Source: Pseudomonadota bacterium (GTDB taxonomy: Bacteria > Pseudomonadota > Alphaproteobacteria > Rhodobacterales > Rhodobacteraceae). Taken from it: DNA of 64,000 nucleotides. This document shows positions 1 through 9,300 of this stretch, one piece after another. The number at the start of each line of letters is the position of its first letter. Position 1 is the first letter of the stretch. The stretch lies in NCBI GenBank assembly GCA_018240425.1, contig JAFEFU010000071.1:62001-126000 (forward strand), read 5' to 3'. Under the pieces are notes generated by a model. That model ran no database searches. It was given only the letters and a program-made list of their open reading frames with translations, and was not told the DNA's origin. The translations under genes were made by a program, and so were the position numbers.

Positions 1-423
1 GCCCCCTGGCGGCGGTCGCGGCCGAACCTCGGGCTGATGATGAAGGAGGGCCTGCTGAAAGAGAACATCGACGGCGAGGCCCTGGAATGGGCCCACCGGC
101 GGATGCTGCACCGTCGCGAGGCGCGCAAGATCCTGATGGTGATATCCGACGGCGCGCCGGTGGACGATTCGACCCTGTCGGTCAACCCGGCGAACTATCT
201 GGAAAAGCACCTGCGCGACGTGATCGCGATGGTCGAGCGGCGCAAGATCGTCGAGCTGATCGCCATTGGCATCGGCCATGACGTGACCCGCTATTACCAG
301 CGTGCGGTGACGATCACCGATGTCGAGCAGCTGGCGGGCGCGATGACCGAGCAGCTTGCCGGCCTGTTCGAGTCCGATCCCCGGGCGCGGGCCCGCGCGA
401 TGGGCGTGAAACGGGTGGCCTGA
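1..423 (+). CDS. cobT: Cobaltochelatase subunit CobT, C-terminal part (5' truncated by window)
   Basis: The reading frame is open from the first base, so the gene starts outside the window. The visible 140 residues match the C-terminal von Willebrand A-like part of CobT: a [24 protein letters not shown] stretch, then [16 protein letters not shown], where the DGxPxDDST residues form the metal-ion-dependent adhesion site. CobT works with CobS as the AAA+ chaperone pair that drives CobN to insert cobalt into hydrogenobyrinate a,c-diamide in aerobic cobalamin synthesis. cobS would be expected upstream, off the window. The stop is a TGA 57 bases before the next gene. Confidence 0.93.
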   Translation, partial: APWRRSRPNLGLMMKEGLLKENIDGEALEWAHRRMLHRREARKILMVISDGAPVDDSTLSVNPANYLEKHLRDVIAMVERRKIVELIAIGIGHDVTRYYQRAVTITDVEQLAGAMTEQLAGLFESDPRARARAMGVKRVA

Positions 424-480
424 GCCAGGGCGGGCAACGGGGCCGCCTGACGATATCTGCGCCGGGGTGAAAGGGCGACC

Positions 481-2289
481 ATGTTCCAGTCATTCGACGA
501 GACCGCCCATCCCGAACTTGGCGCCCCACGGCTGGCGCGGCTGCGCACGGCCCTGTCCGAGGCGGGATTCACCGGCTGCATCGTGCCGCGCGCCGACATC
601 CATCAGGGCGAATATGTCGCCGCCTCGGACGCGCGGCTGAGATGGCTGACCGGGTTCACCGGATCGGCGGGGTTCTGCATTATCCTGCCCGATCTGGCCG
701 GCGTCTTCGTCGATGGCCGCTACCGCACCCAGGTGAAGGGCGAGGTCGATCTGGCCGCGTTCACCCCCGTCCCCTGGCCGGATGTTCGCGCCGGCGACTG
801 GCTGGCCGAGCATCTGCCCGGCGGCGGTCGGGTGGCCTATGATCCGTGGCTGCACACCACCCGCGAGATCGCCGAGATTGCCGCGCGGTTGTCAGCCACC
901 GGGATCGCGCTCGAGGCGGCGGCGAATTTCGTCGACCGCATCTGGGCCGACCGGCCCCTGCCCCCCGCCGGCCCCGCCACGATCCAGCCCGCCGGCCTCG
1001 CCGGGGAAGCGTCGGCGGCCAAGCGCGCCCGCATCGCCGCCGATCTGGCTCGTGCAGGCCAGGCGGCGGCGGTCCTGACCTTGCCCGACAGCCTGTCCTG
1101 GCTGTTGAACATCCGCGGCAGCGACATTCCCCGCAACCCGGTGGTGCAGTGCCTGGGGATTCTGCATGCCGATGGCGGGCTCGACCTCTTCATCAATGCG
1201 GCGAAACTGTCGCCCGGCCTGCGCGCCCATCTGGGAACCGAGGTGCGCCCCCATCCGCCCGAGGACTTCGCCGGCGCCCTGGGCGCGCTTGCCGCCCCGG
1301 TGCGCGTCGATCGCGCCAGCGCGCCGGTCGCGGTGACGCAGCTCCTGGAGGCGGCCGGCGTCCAGATCGCCTGGGACGCCGACCCCTGCCTGTTGCCGAA
1401 AGCGCGCAAGAACGCCGCCGAAATCGCGGGAATGGAAGAGGCGCACCTGCGCGACGGGGCGGCGATGGCCGGGTTCCTCGCCTGGCTGGAGGCCGAACTG
1501 CCGAAGGGCGCGATGACCGAGATCGCGGCGGTCACAGCGCTCGAAGGGTTCCGCCGCGCCACCAACGCGCTGAAGGAGATCAGCTTCGACACGATCTGCG
1601 GCTCGGGTCCGAACGGCGCGATCATGCACTACCGGGTCAACCGCGCCACCGACCGCACCTTCCGGCCGGGCGAGATCGTGGTCATCGATTCCGGCGGCCA
1701 GTATGTCGATGGAACCACCGACATCACCCGCACCATCGCCATCGGCAGCCCCGGCCCCGACGAGCGCGCCGCCTTCACCCGGGTGTTGCAGGGCATGATC
1801 GCCGTCTCGCGGCTGCGCTGGCCCAGGGGGCTGGCGGGCTGCCATCTCGACGCCATCGCCCGCTATCCGCTGTGGCTGGCCCATCAGGACTACAACCACG
1901 GCACCGGGCACGGGGTCGGCGCCTATCTTTCCGTGCACGAGGGGCCGGCCGGCCTGTCGCGGCGCCATGATGTGCCGCTCGAACCCGGCATGGTCCTGTC
2001 GAACGAGCCGGGCTATTACCGCGAAGGCGCCTTCGGCATCCGCATCGAGAACCTGGTCCTGGTCGCGGCGGCCGATGTCCCGCTCGGCGGTGACGGCGAG
2101 CGGGAGATGCTGGCCTTCCGCACCCTGACCTTCGTGCCCCTCGACCGGCGGCTGATCGACCGGGGGATGCTGTCGCAAGACGAGATCGGATGGCTAGACG
2201 CCTATCATGCCCAGGTGCTGGAAAGGATCGGCCCTCGGGTTTCGGACGGCACCCGCGCCTGGCTCGCGGCGGCCTGCGCACCCCTCTGA
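481..2289 (+). CDS. pepP: Aminopeptidase P family protein (Xaa-Pro aminopeptidase)
   Basis: A 602-residue M24 metallopeptidase that removes N-terminal residues preceding proline. It has the long three-domain layout (two creatinase-like N-terminal domains, catalytic domain, short C-terminal extension) usual in alphaproteobacteria and eukaryotic APP1, against about 440 residues for E. coli PepP. The dinuclear metal ligands are visible in order: Asp in VVIDSGGQYVDGTTDITRT (two Asp), His in NHGTGHGVG, Glu in NEPGYY and Glu in IRIENL. No signal peptide is seen, so it should be cytoplasmic. It ends 3 bases from the converging recN stop, with no terminator between them. Confidence 0.93.
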   Translation: MFQSFDETAHPELGAPRLARLRTALSEAGFTGCIVPRADIHQGEYVAASDARLRWLTGFTGSAGFCIILPDLAGVFVDGRYRTQVKGEVDLAAFTPVPWPDVRAGDWLAEHLPGGGRVAYDPWLHTTREIAEIAARLSATGIALEAAANFVDRIWADRPLPPAGPATIQPAGLAGEASAAKRARIAADLARAGQAAAVLTLPDSLSWLLNIRGSDIPRNPVVQCLGILHADGGLDLFINAAKLSPGLRAHLGTEVRPHPPEDFAGALGALAAPVRVDRASAPVAVTQLLEAAGVQIAWDADPCLLPKARKNAAEIAGMEEAHLRDGAAMAGFLAWLEAELPKGAMTEIAAVTALEGFRRATNALKEISFDTICGSGPNGAIMHYRVNRATDRTFRPGEIVVIDSGGQYVDGTTDITRTIAIGSPGPDERAAFTRVLQGMIAVSRLRWPRGLAGCHLDAIARYPLWLAHQDYNHGTGHGVGAYLSVHEGPAGLSRRHDVPLEPGMVLSNEPGYYREGAFGIRIENLVLVAAADVPLGGDGEREMLAFRTLTFVPLDRRLIDRGMLSQDEIGWLDAYHAQVLERIGPRVSDGTRAWLAAACAPL

Positions 2290-2292
2290 GGG

Positions 2293-3936
2293 TCAGCCGG
2301 CCAGCAGGGCCTCGGCGGCGGCGCGCGCGGCGTCGGTGACGGTCTCGCCAGCCAGCATCCGCGCCAGTTCGTCCACCCGCTGAGCGGGGTCGAGCGGCTG
2401 CACGGTCGAGCGGGTCTGGCCCCCGGCCACGCGCTTTTCCACGCGCCAGTGATGGGCCCCCTGCGCCGCGACCTGCGGCGAATGGGTGACGACCAGGATC
2501 TGCGCGGTCTCGGCCAGCCGCGCCAGCCGCCGCCCGACCGCATCGGCGGTGGCGCCGCCGACGCCGCGGTCGATCTCGTCGAAGATCATGGTCAGCGCCT
2601 CGCCGCCCCGGGCAAGACAGACCTTGAGCGCCAGCAGAAACCGCGACAGTTCGCCCCCCGAGGCGATCTTGCTGAGCGGTCCGGTCGGGGCGCCGGGGTT
2701 GGTGGCGACGGTGAACTCCACCTGATCGCGGCCCTCGGGGCCGGGATCTGCCGGCGACAGGACCGTGGCGAAATGGGCCTTCTCCATCTTCAGGGGCGCG
2801 AGTTCGGCCGCGATCGCCCGGTCGAGCGCGCCGGCGGCCCGCGCCCGCGCCTCGGAAAGATCGGCCGCCGCCGCCTGATAGGCCGCCCCGGCCGCCGCCA
2901 CCGCCGCCCCGAGGCCCCTGAGGTTCCCCGCCGCCCCGTCGAGTGCCGCAAGCCGCGCCCGCAGGTCATCGGCGAAGGCGCCGAGATCGTCGGCAAGGAC
3001 GCCATGCTTGCGCGCCAGCGCCCGGATCGCGAACAGCCGCTCCTCGATCCGCTCCAGCTCGCCCGGGTCGAAGGCCAGCGCCTCGAGGCAGTCCTCGGCG
3101 CCCTGCGCCGCTTCCCCGAGTTCGGTCAGTGCGCGCCCGAGCGCGGCCAGCGGCGCCTCGAGCCGCCCTTCGGCCCGATCGGCCACCCCTTCGAGCCAGC
3201 GCGCCGCGTCCGCCATCTGCCCTTCGGCCCCCTCGGGACCGAGCGCCTGCAGGGCGCGGGCGATGTCGCCCTGAATGCGCGCGCCGGCCTGCATCGCCCG
3301 CCGCCGCCCGTCCAAAAGCGCCTCCTCGCCGGGCTGCGGGTCCAGGCGGTCGAGTTCGCCCACGGCATGGCGCAGGAACTCCTCGTCGGCCCTGAGCCGC
3401 GCCTCGTCTGCCTCGGCCGCCGCCAGCGCCCGGCGGGCCGCGGCCAGCGCCGCCCAGGCCGCGCGTGTGGCGCCCGTGTCGGCGCCGGCGAAGGCATCGA
3501 GCATCTGGCGGTGCCCGCGCGCATCGAGAAGTCCGCGATCGTCGTGCTGGCCATGCAGTTCGATCAGACGGTCGGACAGGTCGCGCAGCACCTCGCCCGA
3601 CACCCGCCGGTCATTGACCCAGGCGGTCTTGCGGCCGTCGGCGGTCACGCTCCGGCGCAGGATCAGCTCGTCGCCGCCCTCGATCCCGGCCTCGGCCAGA
3701 ACGGCGCGCCCGGCATGGTCCGCCGGCAGGTCGAACACCGCCGTCACCTCGCCCAGCGCCGCGCCCGAACGCACCAGTCCGGCACGGCTGCGCCAGCCAA
3801 GGACGAAGCCCAGGCAATCGAGAAGGATCGACTTGCCCGCGCCTGTCTCGCCGGTCAGCACGTTGAGGCCGGGCTGGAAGGCCAGTTCCAGCCGGTCGAT
3901 CAGCAGCATGTCGCGGATGTCCAGCGACCGAAGCAT
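2293..3936 (-). CDS. recN: DNA repair protein RecN
   Basis: A 547-residue SMC-like ATPase acting in double-strand break repair. The N-terminal Walker A is LTGETGAGKSILLDCLG (near residue 30). A long Ala/Glu/Arg-rich coiled-coil follows in the middle. The C-terminal half has the signature region SGGELSRFLLALK and Walker B IFDEIDRGVGG. The ATG is preceded by GGGGACAAGG. It is the last gene of the minus-strand run that starts at mraZ and lies directly behind bamD, an arrangement common in Rhodobacterales. No LexA box could be identified by eye. Confidence 0.96.
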   Translation of the reverse strand: MLRSLDIRDMLLIDRLELAFQPGLNVLTGETGAGKSILLDCLGFVLGWRSRAGLVRSGAALGEVTAVFDLPADHAGRAVLAEAGIEGGDELILRRSVTADGRKTAWVNDRRVSGEVLRDLSDRLIELHGQHDDRGLLDARGHRQMLDAFAGADTGATRAAWAALAAARRALAAAEADEARLRADEEFLRHAVGELDRLDPQPGEEALLDGRRRAMQAGARIQGDIARALQALGPEGAEGQMADAARWLEGVADRAEGRLEAPLAALGRALTELGEAAQGAEDCLEALAFDPGELERIEERLFAIRALARKHGVLADDLGAFADDLRARLAALDGAAGNLRGLGAAVAAAGAAYQAAAADLSEARARAAGALDRAIAAELAPLKMEKAHFATVLSPADPGPEGRDQVEFTVATNPGAPTGPLSKIASGGELSRFLLALKVCLARGGEALTMIFDEIDRGVGGATADAVGRRLARLAETAQILVVTHSPQVAAQGAHHWRVEKRVAGGQTRSTVQPLDPAQRVDELARMLAGETVTDAARAAAEALLAG

Positions 3937-3969
3937 CCTTGTCCCCGCAGGGTGCGCCTCAGCGCACCG

Positions 3970-4812
3970 TCACATCCATTCGCCCTTGATCGTCTGGCGA
4001 TAGATCGAGGCCAGCCAGCCCGACCCCTTGGGCTTGGCCTCGAGCCCTTGCCGGGTCAGGAGCTTGAAGCCGTCCTGATACCAGTCGGTCGACTGGAAGT
4101 TGTGGCCAAGGATCGCGCCCGCCGTCTGCGCCTCGTCGGTCAGGCCCAGGGACAGGTAGCATTCGATCAGCCGGTAGAGCGCCTCGGGCGTCTGGGTCGT
4201 GGTCTGATACTGCTCGACCACGATGCGGAAGCGGTTGATCGCCGCGGTGTAGTTGTCCTGCTTCAGGTAGTAGCGGCCGATTTCCATTTCCTTGGCCGCC
4301 AGATGGTCGAAGGCGAGGTCGAACTTGAGGATCGCCGACTTGGCGTATTCGCTGTTGGGATATTCCTCGATCACCGCCCTGAGCGCCTGAAGCGCCTGGA
4401 AGGTCAGGCCCTGGTCGCGGCCCACCTCCTCGATCTGGTCGTAGTAGGACAGGGCCAGCAGATACTTGGCGTAGGCCGCATCCTCCTCGGCGGGATAGGT
4501 GTCGATGTAGCGCTGCGCGGCCGAGCGGCTGTTTTCGTAGTCGCGGTCCTTGTGATAGCCGTAGGCCTCCATGATCAGCGCGCGCTTGGCCCATTCGGAA
4601 TAGGGGTAAAGCCGCTCGACCTCGCTGAAGTAATGGACCGCCGTCTTGGCCTTGCGCTGCGCGGCCAGGGCATCCTCGCCCTTCTGGAAAATCTGTTCGG
4701 CGGTCAATGTATCGAGCGGCTGGGTCGTGTCGGCGCCGCGTCCGCAGGCGGCCAGGACGGCCAGTATGGCAAGCTTCCCGACAAGCGCTGCCGCTCTAGT
4801 GCCCCGACCCAT
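3970..4812 (-). CDS. bamD: Outer-membrane protein assembly factor BamD (lipoprotein)
   Basis: A 280-residue lipoprotein component of the BAM complex, which folds beta-barrel proteins into the outer membrane. From the chosen ATG the protein begins MGRGTRAAALVGKLAILAV and reaches a lipobox LAAC, so the mature protein starts at a lipidated Cys. TPR-like helical repeats follow (LYPYSEWAKRALIMEAYGY, YPNSEYAKSAILKFDLAFDH, YYLKQDNYTAAINRFRIVVE), as in YfiO/ComL. The frame stays open upstream to 4908 but that extension is Arg-rich, covers the probable promoter and would bury the signal peptide, so it was rejected. Confidence 0.95.
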   Translation of the reverse strand: MGRGTRAAALVGKLAILAVLAACGRGADTTQPLDTLTAEQIFQKGEDALAAQRKAKTAVHYFSEVERLYPYSEWAKRALIMEAYGYHKDRDYENSRSAAQRYIDTYPAEEDAAYAKYLLALSYYDQIEEVGRDQGLTFQALQALRAVIEEYPNSEYAKSAILKFDLAFDHLAAKEMEIGRYYLKQDNYTAAINRFRIVVEQYQTTTQTPEALYRLIECYLSLGLTDEAQTAGAILGHNFQSTDWYQDGFKLLTRQGLEAKPKGSGWLASIYRQTIKGEWM

Positions 4813-4879
4813 GTCCCGCCTACCTCGTCTTGATCTTCTTCTTCCCCGCCGCGGTCCGTACCGCGCCGGCGTGTGGCCT

Positions 4880-4908
4880 GTCCTAGCACAGAAAAAACCG
4901 ACGCGCAA
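4880..4908 (-). promoter_or_regulatory. Probable sigma70-type promoter of bamD
   Basis: On the minus strand TTGCGC (4908-4903) and TAGGAC (4885-4880) are separated by exactly 17 bases, about 70 bases before the bamD ATG. The same TTGCGC -35 with 17-base spacing occurs at the tRNA-Thr promoter in this window. A weak GCGAAA/TTTTGC stem and a run of six T lie just upstream and could end lpxC transcription. The assignment rests on spacing and hexamer similarity only. Confidence 0.35.
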
Positions 4909-4968
4909 AACGCCTTTCGCTGGTCAGACGGGGCGAAATCGCGGGCTGGATCGGCTGGATGGGCGGGG

Positions 4969-5889
4969 TCAGGCGACAGCCGGTATGTCGCGGCTGTCGA
5001 CGCCTGCGCCCGGCAGGCGCGCGCGCGTGGCCGCATCGCAGTCGCGGATGCGGAAGGCATCCGGGCGCGCGAACAGGGCCCGCAGAAGCCGGTTGGTCAT
5101 CGCATGGCCCGCCCGGTTCCCGACATAGCGGCCAAGGACCGGCGCACCGGCCAGCGACAGGTCGCCCACCGCGTCCAGCATCTTGTGGCGCACAGCCTCG
5201 TCGGCGCGGCGGAAGCCGCCGGGCGTCAGGATGCGCTCGCCCTCGACCACCACGGCATTGTCGTAGGTGCCGCCCAGGGCCAGGCCGCTGGCGCGCATCA
5301 GTTCGACATCGGACTGGCGGCAGAAGGTCCGGCAATCGGAAAGTTCGCGCACGAAGCTGCCGTTGGCCATCGACAGCCGCTGGTGCTGGCGGCCGATCGC
5401 GGCATCGGTGAAGTCGATCGAGAAGTCGATCTCGAGCGCGCCGGCCGGTTCGAGCCGCGCCCAGGCCTCGCCCTCGCGCACCTCGACCGGGGCAAGGATC
5501 TCGATGCAGCGCACCGGTTCGTCAAGGGTGCGCAGGCCGCGCCCGAGGATCGCCGTGACGAACGGTTGCGCCGAACCGTCGAGGATCGGCACTTCCGGTC
5601 CGTTGATCTCGATCAGCGCATTGTGGATGCCGCAGCCCGCCAGGGCCGCCATGATATGCTCGATGGTCGAGACGCTGACCCCGGCGCCATTCTCGACCAC
5701 GGTGCACAGCCGCGAAGGCGTCACCGCGTCCCAGATCGCCGGAACCATCGCGTCGCGGCCGATCACGTCGGTGCGGCGGAACCAGATGCCGTAGTTGACC
5801 GAGGCCGGCCGCACGGTCATGCGGACCCGCGCGCCGGTATGGAGACCGACACCCTGAAAGGTCGCCGCGGATCGGATCGTCGTCTGCAC
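4969..5889 (-). CDS. lpxC: UDP-3-O-acyl-N-acetylglucosamine deacetylase LpxC
   Basis: A 306-residue zinc amidase for the committed step of lipid A synthesis. Zinc and catalytic motifs are visible: the first metal His in STIEHIMAALAGCGIHNALI, ILDGSAQPF after it, and the C-terminal HKMLDAVGDLSLAGAP that supplies the other ligands and the catalytic His. The start codon is GTG: the protein then begins MQTTIRSAATFQGVGLHTGA, matching the family N-terminus. The gene sits between ftsZ and bamD, the usual alphaproteobacterial position, and is separated from ftsZ by a strong terminator, so it probably has its own promoter. Confidence 0.96.
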   Translation of the reverse strand: MQTTIRSAATFQGVGLHTGARVRMTVRPASVNYGIWFRRTDVIGRDAMVPAIWDAVTPSRLCTVVENGAGVSVSTIEHIMAALAGCGIHNALIEINGPEVPILDGSAQPFVTAILGRGLRTLDEPVRCIEILAPVEVREGEAWARLEPAGALEIDFSIDFTDAAIGRQHQRLSMANGSFVRELSDCRTFCRQSDVELMRASGLALGGTYDNAVVVEGERILTPGGFRRADEAVRHKMLDAVGDLSLAGAPVLGRYVGNRAGHAMTNRLLRALFARPDAFRIRDCDAATRARLPGAGVDSRDIPAVA

Positions 5890-5938
5890 AGGTCAGCCCC
5901 ATTCGGCGGCCCATCCCCGGGCCGTCTTTTGCAGGCAT

Positions 5939-5967
5939 GAGGTAATCCCGCGCCCCGCCAAGCTCAA
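5939..5967 (-). promoter_or_regulatory. Possible promoter of lpxC
   Basis: Minus-strand TTGAGC (5967-5962) and TACCTC (5944-5939) have a 17-base spacer and lie about 50 bases before the lpxC GTG, downstream of the ftsZ terminator. The -10 is a poor match, so this is only the best candidate in the 160-base gap. Confidence 0.25.
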
Positions 5968-6052
5968 TTCACTCTTTGCAACGGAATGAAACAAAGCAGG
6001 CGCCCCTGAAACATTTCCGACAGGTCATGCGCAACCCATTGGTCAAAAACGA

Positions 6053-6076
6053 AAAAGCCGGGCAGGCCCGGCTTTT
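6053..6076 (-). terminator. Rho-independent terminator after ftsZ
   Basis: AAAAGCCGGGC - AG - GCCCGGCTTTT is a perfect 11-bp inverted repeat starting 22 bases beyond the ftsZ stop. Because it has A and T tracts on both sides it could stop transcripts from either strand. It separates the division genes from lpxC. Confidence 0.85.
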
Positions 6077-6098
6077 CCCTTCACGATGACGTCGCGTC

Positions 6099-7796
6099 TC
6101 AGTTGGCCTGGCGGCGCAGGAAGGCCGGGATCTCGACGCGCTCCTGGTCGGGATCGGCGGGCGGCGCCTCGTCCTCGAACTCGGCCGAGAGGCGGGGCTG
6201 GGCGCGCATCGCCGGGGCCGCGCGCTCGACCGGCTGGGCCGCAGGCGGATGGCCCCCGGTCATCCGGTTGATGAGCGAGTTGATCCCGAAACGCGGCCGT
6301 TCGGCGGCGGGCTGGGCCGCCGGAGTGGCGGCGCGCGGCTGTCCTGCCTGCGGGGCACGGCTGACCGCTGCCTGCAGGCGGGCGAGCGCCTCGGGCGAGG
6401 GCGTTCCGGCCGGACGCGGGCGCGGCGCGACAAAGGCGGCCTCGTCCTCGACATGCAGGCTGCGCGCGGCCTGTTGGGCGGCGGGTTGCGGACGGTAGGC
6501 CGGCGGCGGCAGGTCGTCCCCGGCGCGGGCCGCGTCGAACTGCTGCGCCCCGTCAAACAGCGACGGCTCGGCCGCGACGGGCTGGGCGGCGGCTTGGGCG
6601 GCGACCGGGGCCTGCTGGAACTGCTCGTCACGATAGACGGGCTGCGGCTCGGCCATGCGCACCGGTTGTGGGGCCGGCTGCGGGATCGGGGCCGGCTGCG
6701 GCACGGCGACCGCGGCCGGCGCCACCGGCGCGGCGGCGGCAGACTGATAGGCGGGCTGCGGCGGCGCGGGCTGGCGCACCAGCGGCTCGGCCATCGGCCG
6801 GCGCGCGACCGGAACATCGACCTGCGACTGGTTGGCGTCGATCCCGGTGGCGACCACCGAGACGCGGATCATGCCTTGCAGCGTTTCGTCCAGCGTCGAG
6901 CCGACGATGATGTTGGCGTCGGGATCGACCTCTTCGCGGATGCGGTTCGCGGCCTCGTCCAGCTCGAACAGGGTCAGATCCTCGCCGCCGGTGATGTTGA
7001 TGAGCACCCCCTTGGCGCCGCGCAGGCTGATCTCGTCGAGGAGCGGGTTGGCGATCGCCTTTTCCGCGGCCTGGATGGCGCGGTCCTCGCCCGAGGCCTC
7101 GCCGGTGCCCATCATCGCCTTGCCCATCTCGTCCATCACCGCGCGCACGTCGGCGAAGTCGAGGTTGATGAGGCCCGGCCGCACCATCAGGTCGGTCACG
7201 CCCTTGACGCCCTGATAGAGAACGTCGTCGGCCATCGCGAAGGCCTCGGTGAAGGTGGTCTTTTCGTTGGCCAGCCGGAACAGGTTCTGGTTGGGGATGA
7301 TGATCAGCGTATCGACGACCTTCTGCAGGGCCTCGATCCCCTCGTTCGCCTGGCGCATCCGCTTGGCGCCCTCGAACTGGAAGGGCTTGGTGACGACGCC
7401 GACGGTCAGCACCCCCAGCTCGCGCGCGGCCTGGGCGATGATCGGCGCGGCGCCGGTGCCGGTGCCGCCGCCCATCCCCGCGGTGATGAAGCACATGTGC
7501 GCCCCAGCAAGGTGATCGACGATCTCCTCGATCGTCTCTTCCGCCGCCGCTGCGCCCACCGACGGGCGCGCGCCCGCGCCGAGACCTTCGGTCACCTTCA
7601 CGCCGATCTGGATCTTGGCCTGGGCATGGCTCTGGGCCAGCGCCTGGGCATCGGTGTTGGCGACGACGAACTCGACCCCATCGAGTTGCTTGGTGATCAT
7701 GTTGTTGACCGCGTTGCCGCCGGCGCCGCCCACACCGAACACGGTGATCCGCGGCTTCAGGTCCTCACGGTCGTTCATCGTCAGATTCAATGCCAT
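6099..7796 (-). CDS. ftsZ: Cell division protein FtsZ
   Basis: A 565-residue tubulin-like GTPase that forms the division ring. The GTP-binding loop GGGTGTG is at residues 109-115 and the catalytic T7 loop NLDFADV begins at 211. The globular core ends near residue 315. A roughly 220-residue linker very rich in Ala, Pro and Gln follows, ending in the conserved C-terminal peptide [12 protein letters not shown] that binds FtsA and other partners. E. coli FtsZ has 383 residues; long linkers are usual in alphaproteobacteria. The ATG follows AGGCGG. A 172-base gap from ftsA, with a CCCACA/TGTGGG hairpin near 7903, may carry a separate ftsZ promoter. Confidence 0.98.
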   Translation of the reverse strand: MALNLTMNDREDLKPRITVFGVGGAGGNAVNNMITKQLDGVEFVVANTDAQALAQSHAQAKIQIGVKVTEGLGAGARPSVGAAAAEETIEEIVDHLAGAHMCFITAGMGGGTGTGAAPIIAQAARELGVLTVGVVTKPFQFEGAKRMRQANEGIEALQKVVDTLIIIPNQNLFRLANEKTTFTEAFAMADDVLYQGVKGVTDLMVRPGLINLDFADVRAVMDEMGKAMMGTGEASGEDRAIQAAEKAIANPLLDEISLRGAKGVLINITGGEDLTLFELDEAANRIREEVDPDANIIVGSTLDETLQGMIRVSVVATGIDANQSQVDVPVARRPMAEPLVRQPAPPQPAYQSAAAAPVAPAAVAVPQPAPIPQPAPQPVRMAEPQPVYRDEQFQQAPVAAQAAAQPVAAEPSLFDGAQQFDAARAGDDLPPPAYRPQPAAQQAARSLHVEDEAAFVAPRPRPAGTPSPEALARLQAAVSRAPQAGQPRAATPAAQPAAERPRFGINSLINRMTGGHPPAAQPVERAAPAMRAQPRLSAEFEDEAPPADPDQERVEIPAFLRRQAN

Positions 7797-7968
7797 TGGT
7801 ATCCGCCTGCCTGTCGTTGGGCCACTGCCGGCCTAAGTCCCCCGAATTGGACGGATTTTAGTGACAGAATCGCTTCAGGTCACGCGAAAAACGCTCTCTG
7901 CCCACAAAATGTGGGGGATTAATTGTAGAATTTCGGCGGCATTTCGCCTAGGGCGCAGGATATTGTGG

Positions 7969-9300
7969 TTACCAGTTATCCCTGAACCACTTGACGGCCC
8001 GCCTCAGCGAGCGGGCGGGATAGCGTTCGGCGGGAATCTCGAAATCCCACCATTCGTCCTGCGGGTGCGCGGCGAACAGCGACAGGCCGACGATCGACGA
8101 GAAGGCCGGCCCGGTCGCCGCCTGCGGCAGGCCCTGGACACGAAGCGGCCGGCCAAGCCGCACGTTCTGGCCAAGGATGCGCGCCGCCAGCCCGTCCAGT
8201 CCGGGGATCTGGCTGGCGCCGCCGGTCAGCACGATCTGCTGGCTGGGCAACTGGTCGAATCCGGCCGCATCCAGCATGGCGCGGGCGTCCTCGAGAATCT
8301 CCTCGACCCGCGGGCGCATGATCCCGATCAGCTCGGTGCGGCTGACCGACCGGCGGTCGCGCTCCCAGTCGCCGCTGTCGCCGCCGATCTCGATCATCTC
8401 GCGGTCGTCCATGCCGGTCGCATAGACGCCGCCGTGCATGGTCTTGATGCGCTCGGCCACCGACGCCGACACCTGGAGGCCCTTGGCGATGTCGCTGGTG
8501 ACATGATCGCCGCCCAGCCGGACGCTGTCGGTGAAGATCATGTGTTTCTTGATGAACACCGACAGGCCGGTGGCGCCGCCGCCCATGTCGATGCAGGCCG
8601 CGCCCAGCTCCTGCTCGTCCTCGACGAGGCTTGCGACGCCCGAGACATAGGCGGACGAGGCGATGCCGGCCAGTTCCAGGTCGCAGCGCTTGATGCAGTA
8701 GAGAAGGTTCTGCACCGCGTTCATGTCGATCGTCACCAGGTGCATGTCGGCCGCCAGACGGTTGCCGACATGGCCGCGCGGGTCGGCCATGCCACTGCGG
8801 TGGTCGATGGCGAAATTCACCGGATGGGCATGGAGCACCTCGCGGTTCTCGCCGAAGTCCGGCACGTCGCAGGCGGCCAGCACCCGGCCCACGTCCTGCT
8901 CGCTGACCTGGCCCGAGGCCAGCATGATCTCGCCCGCGAGGCCATAGCTGCGCGGCCGCGCCCCCGACAGGCAGGCGATGACATGATCGACGCGGACGTT
9001 GGCCATCTTCTGCGCCGCCTGCACCGCGGTGCGGATCGCCCGCTCGGTCTCGGGGATGGCGTCGATCTCGCCAAAACGGACGCCCCGCGCCCGCGTCGTC
9101 GCCGCCCCGATCACCCGGAACTGCGACTGGCCGGCGAGCGAGCCCATCCCGTCCTCGCGCGCCGCGGCCTCGCCGTCGAAGCGCAGGACCAGGCAGGCGA
9201 TCTTCGATGTGCCGACATCCAGGATCGCGACGACGCCCCGCTGCATTGCCGCCTTGCGCATGTGCCGCATCGCCCGCTGCATCTGATAGAGATCGGTCAT
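7969..9300 (-). CDS. ftsA: Cell division protein FtsA
   Basis: A 443-residue actin-like ATPase that tethers FtsZ to the membrane. The nucleotide-binding phosphate-1 motif is VVAILDVGTSKIACLVLRF. The C-terminus ends in a basic amphipathic helix (SLRRAVKWFRDNW), the membrane-targeting sequence. The start is the ATG that overlaps the ftsQ stop by four bases (ATGA); a longer open frame reaching back to 10107 is a shadow of ftsQ. GAAGG lies upstream of the ATG. Confidence 0.96.
   Translation of the reverse strand: MTDLYQMQRAMRHMRKAAMQRGVVAILDVGTSKIACLVLRFDGEAAAREDGMGSLAGQSQFRVIGAATTRARGVRFGEIDAIPETERAIRTAVQAAQKMANVRVDHVIACLSGARPRSYGLAGEIMLASGQVSEQDVGRVLAACDVPDFGENREVLHAHPVNFAIDHRSGMADPRGHVGNRLAADMHLVTIDMNAVQNLLYCIKRCDLELAGIASSAYVSGVASLVEDEQELGAACIDMGGGATGLSVFIKKHMIFTDSVRLGGDHVTSDIAKGLQVSASVAERIKTMHGGVYATGMDDREMIEIGGDSGDWERDRRSVSRTELIGIMRPRVEEILEDARAMLDAAGFDQLPSQQIVLTGGASQIPGLDGLAARILGQNVRLGRPLRVQGLPQAATGPAFSSIVGLSLFAAHPQDEWWDFEIPAERYPARSLRRAVKWFRDNW

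Noticed and set aside
2449..4833. 794-codon open frame on the plus strand
   Set aside because: It is the antisense shadow of recN and bamD, which have clear motifs. Its translation is Arg/Gly/His-rich low-complexity sequence typical of G+C-rich opposite strands.
6249..7922. 557-codon plus-strand open frame across ftsZ
   Set aside because: Complement of the certain ftsZ gene; no family resemblance.
7797..7968. CtrA-type TTAA-N7-TTAA box in the ftsA-ftsZ gap
   Set aside because: Only one TTAA half is present (near 7918); no properly spaced partner was found.
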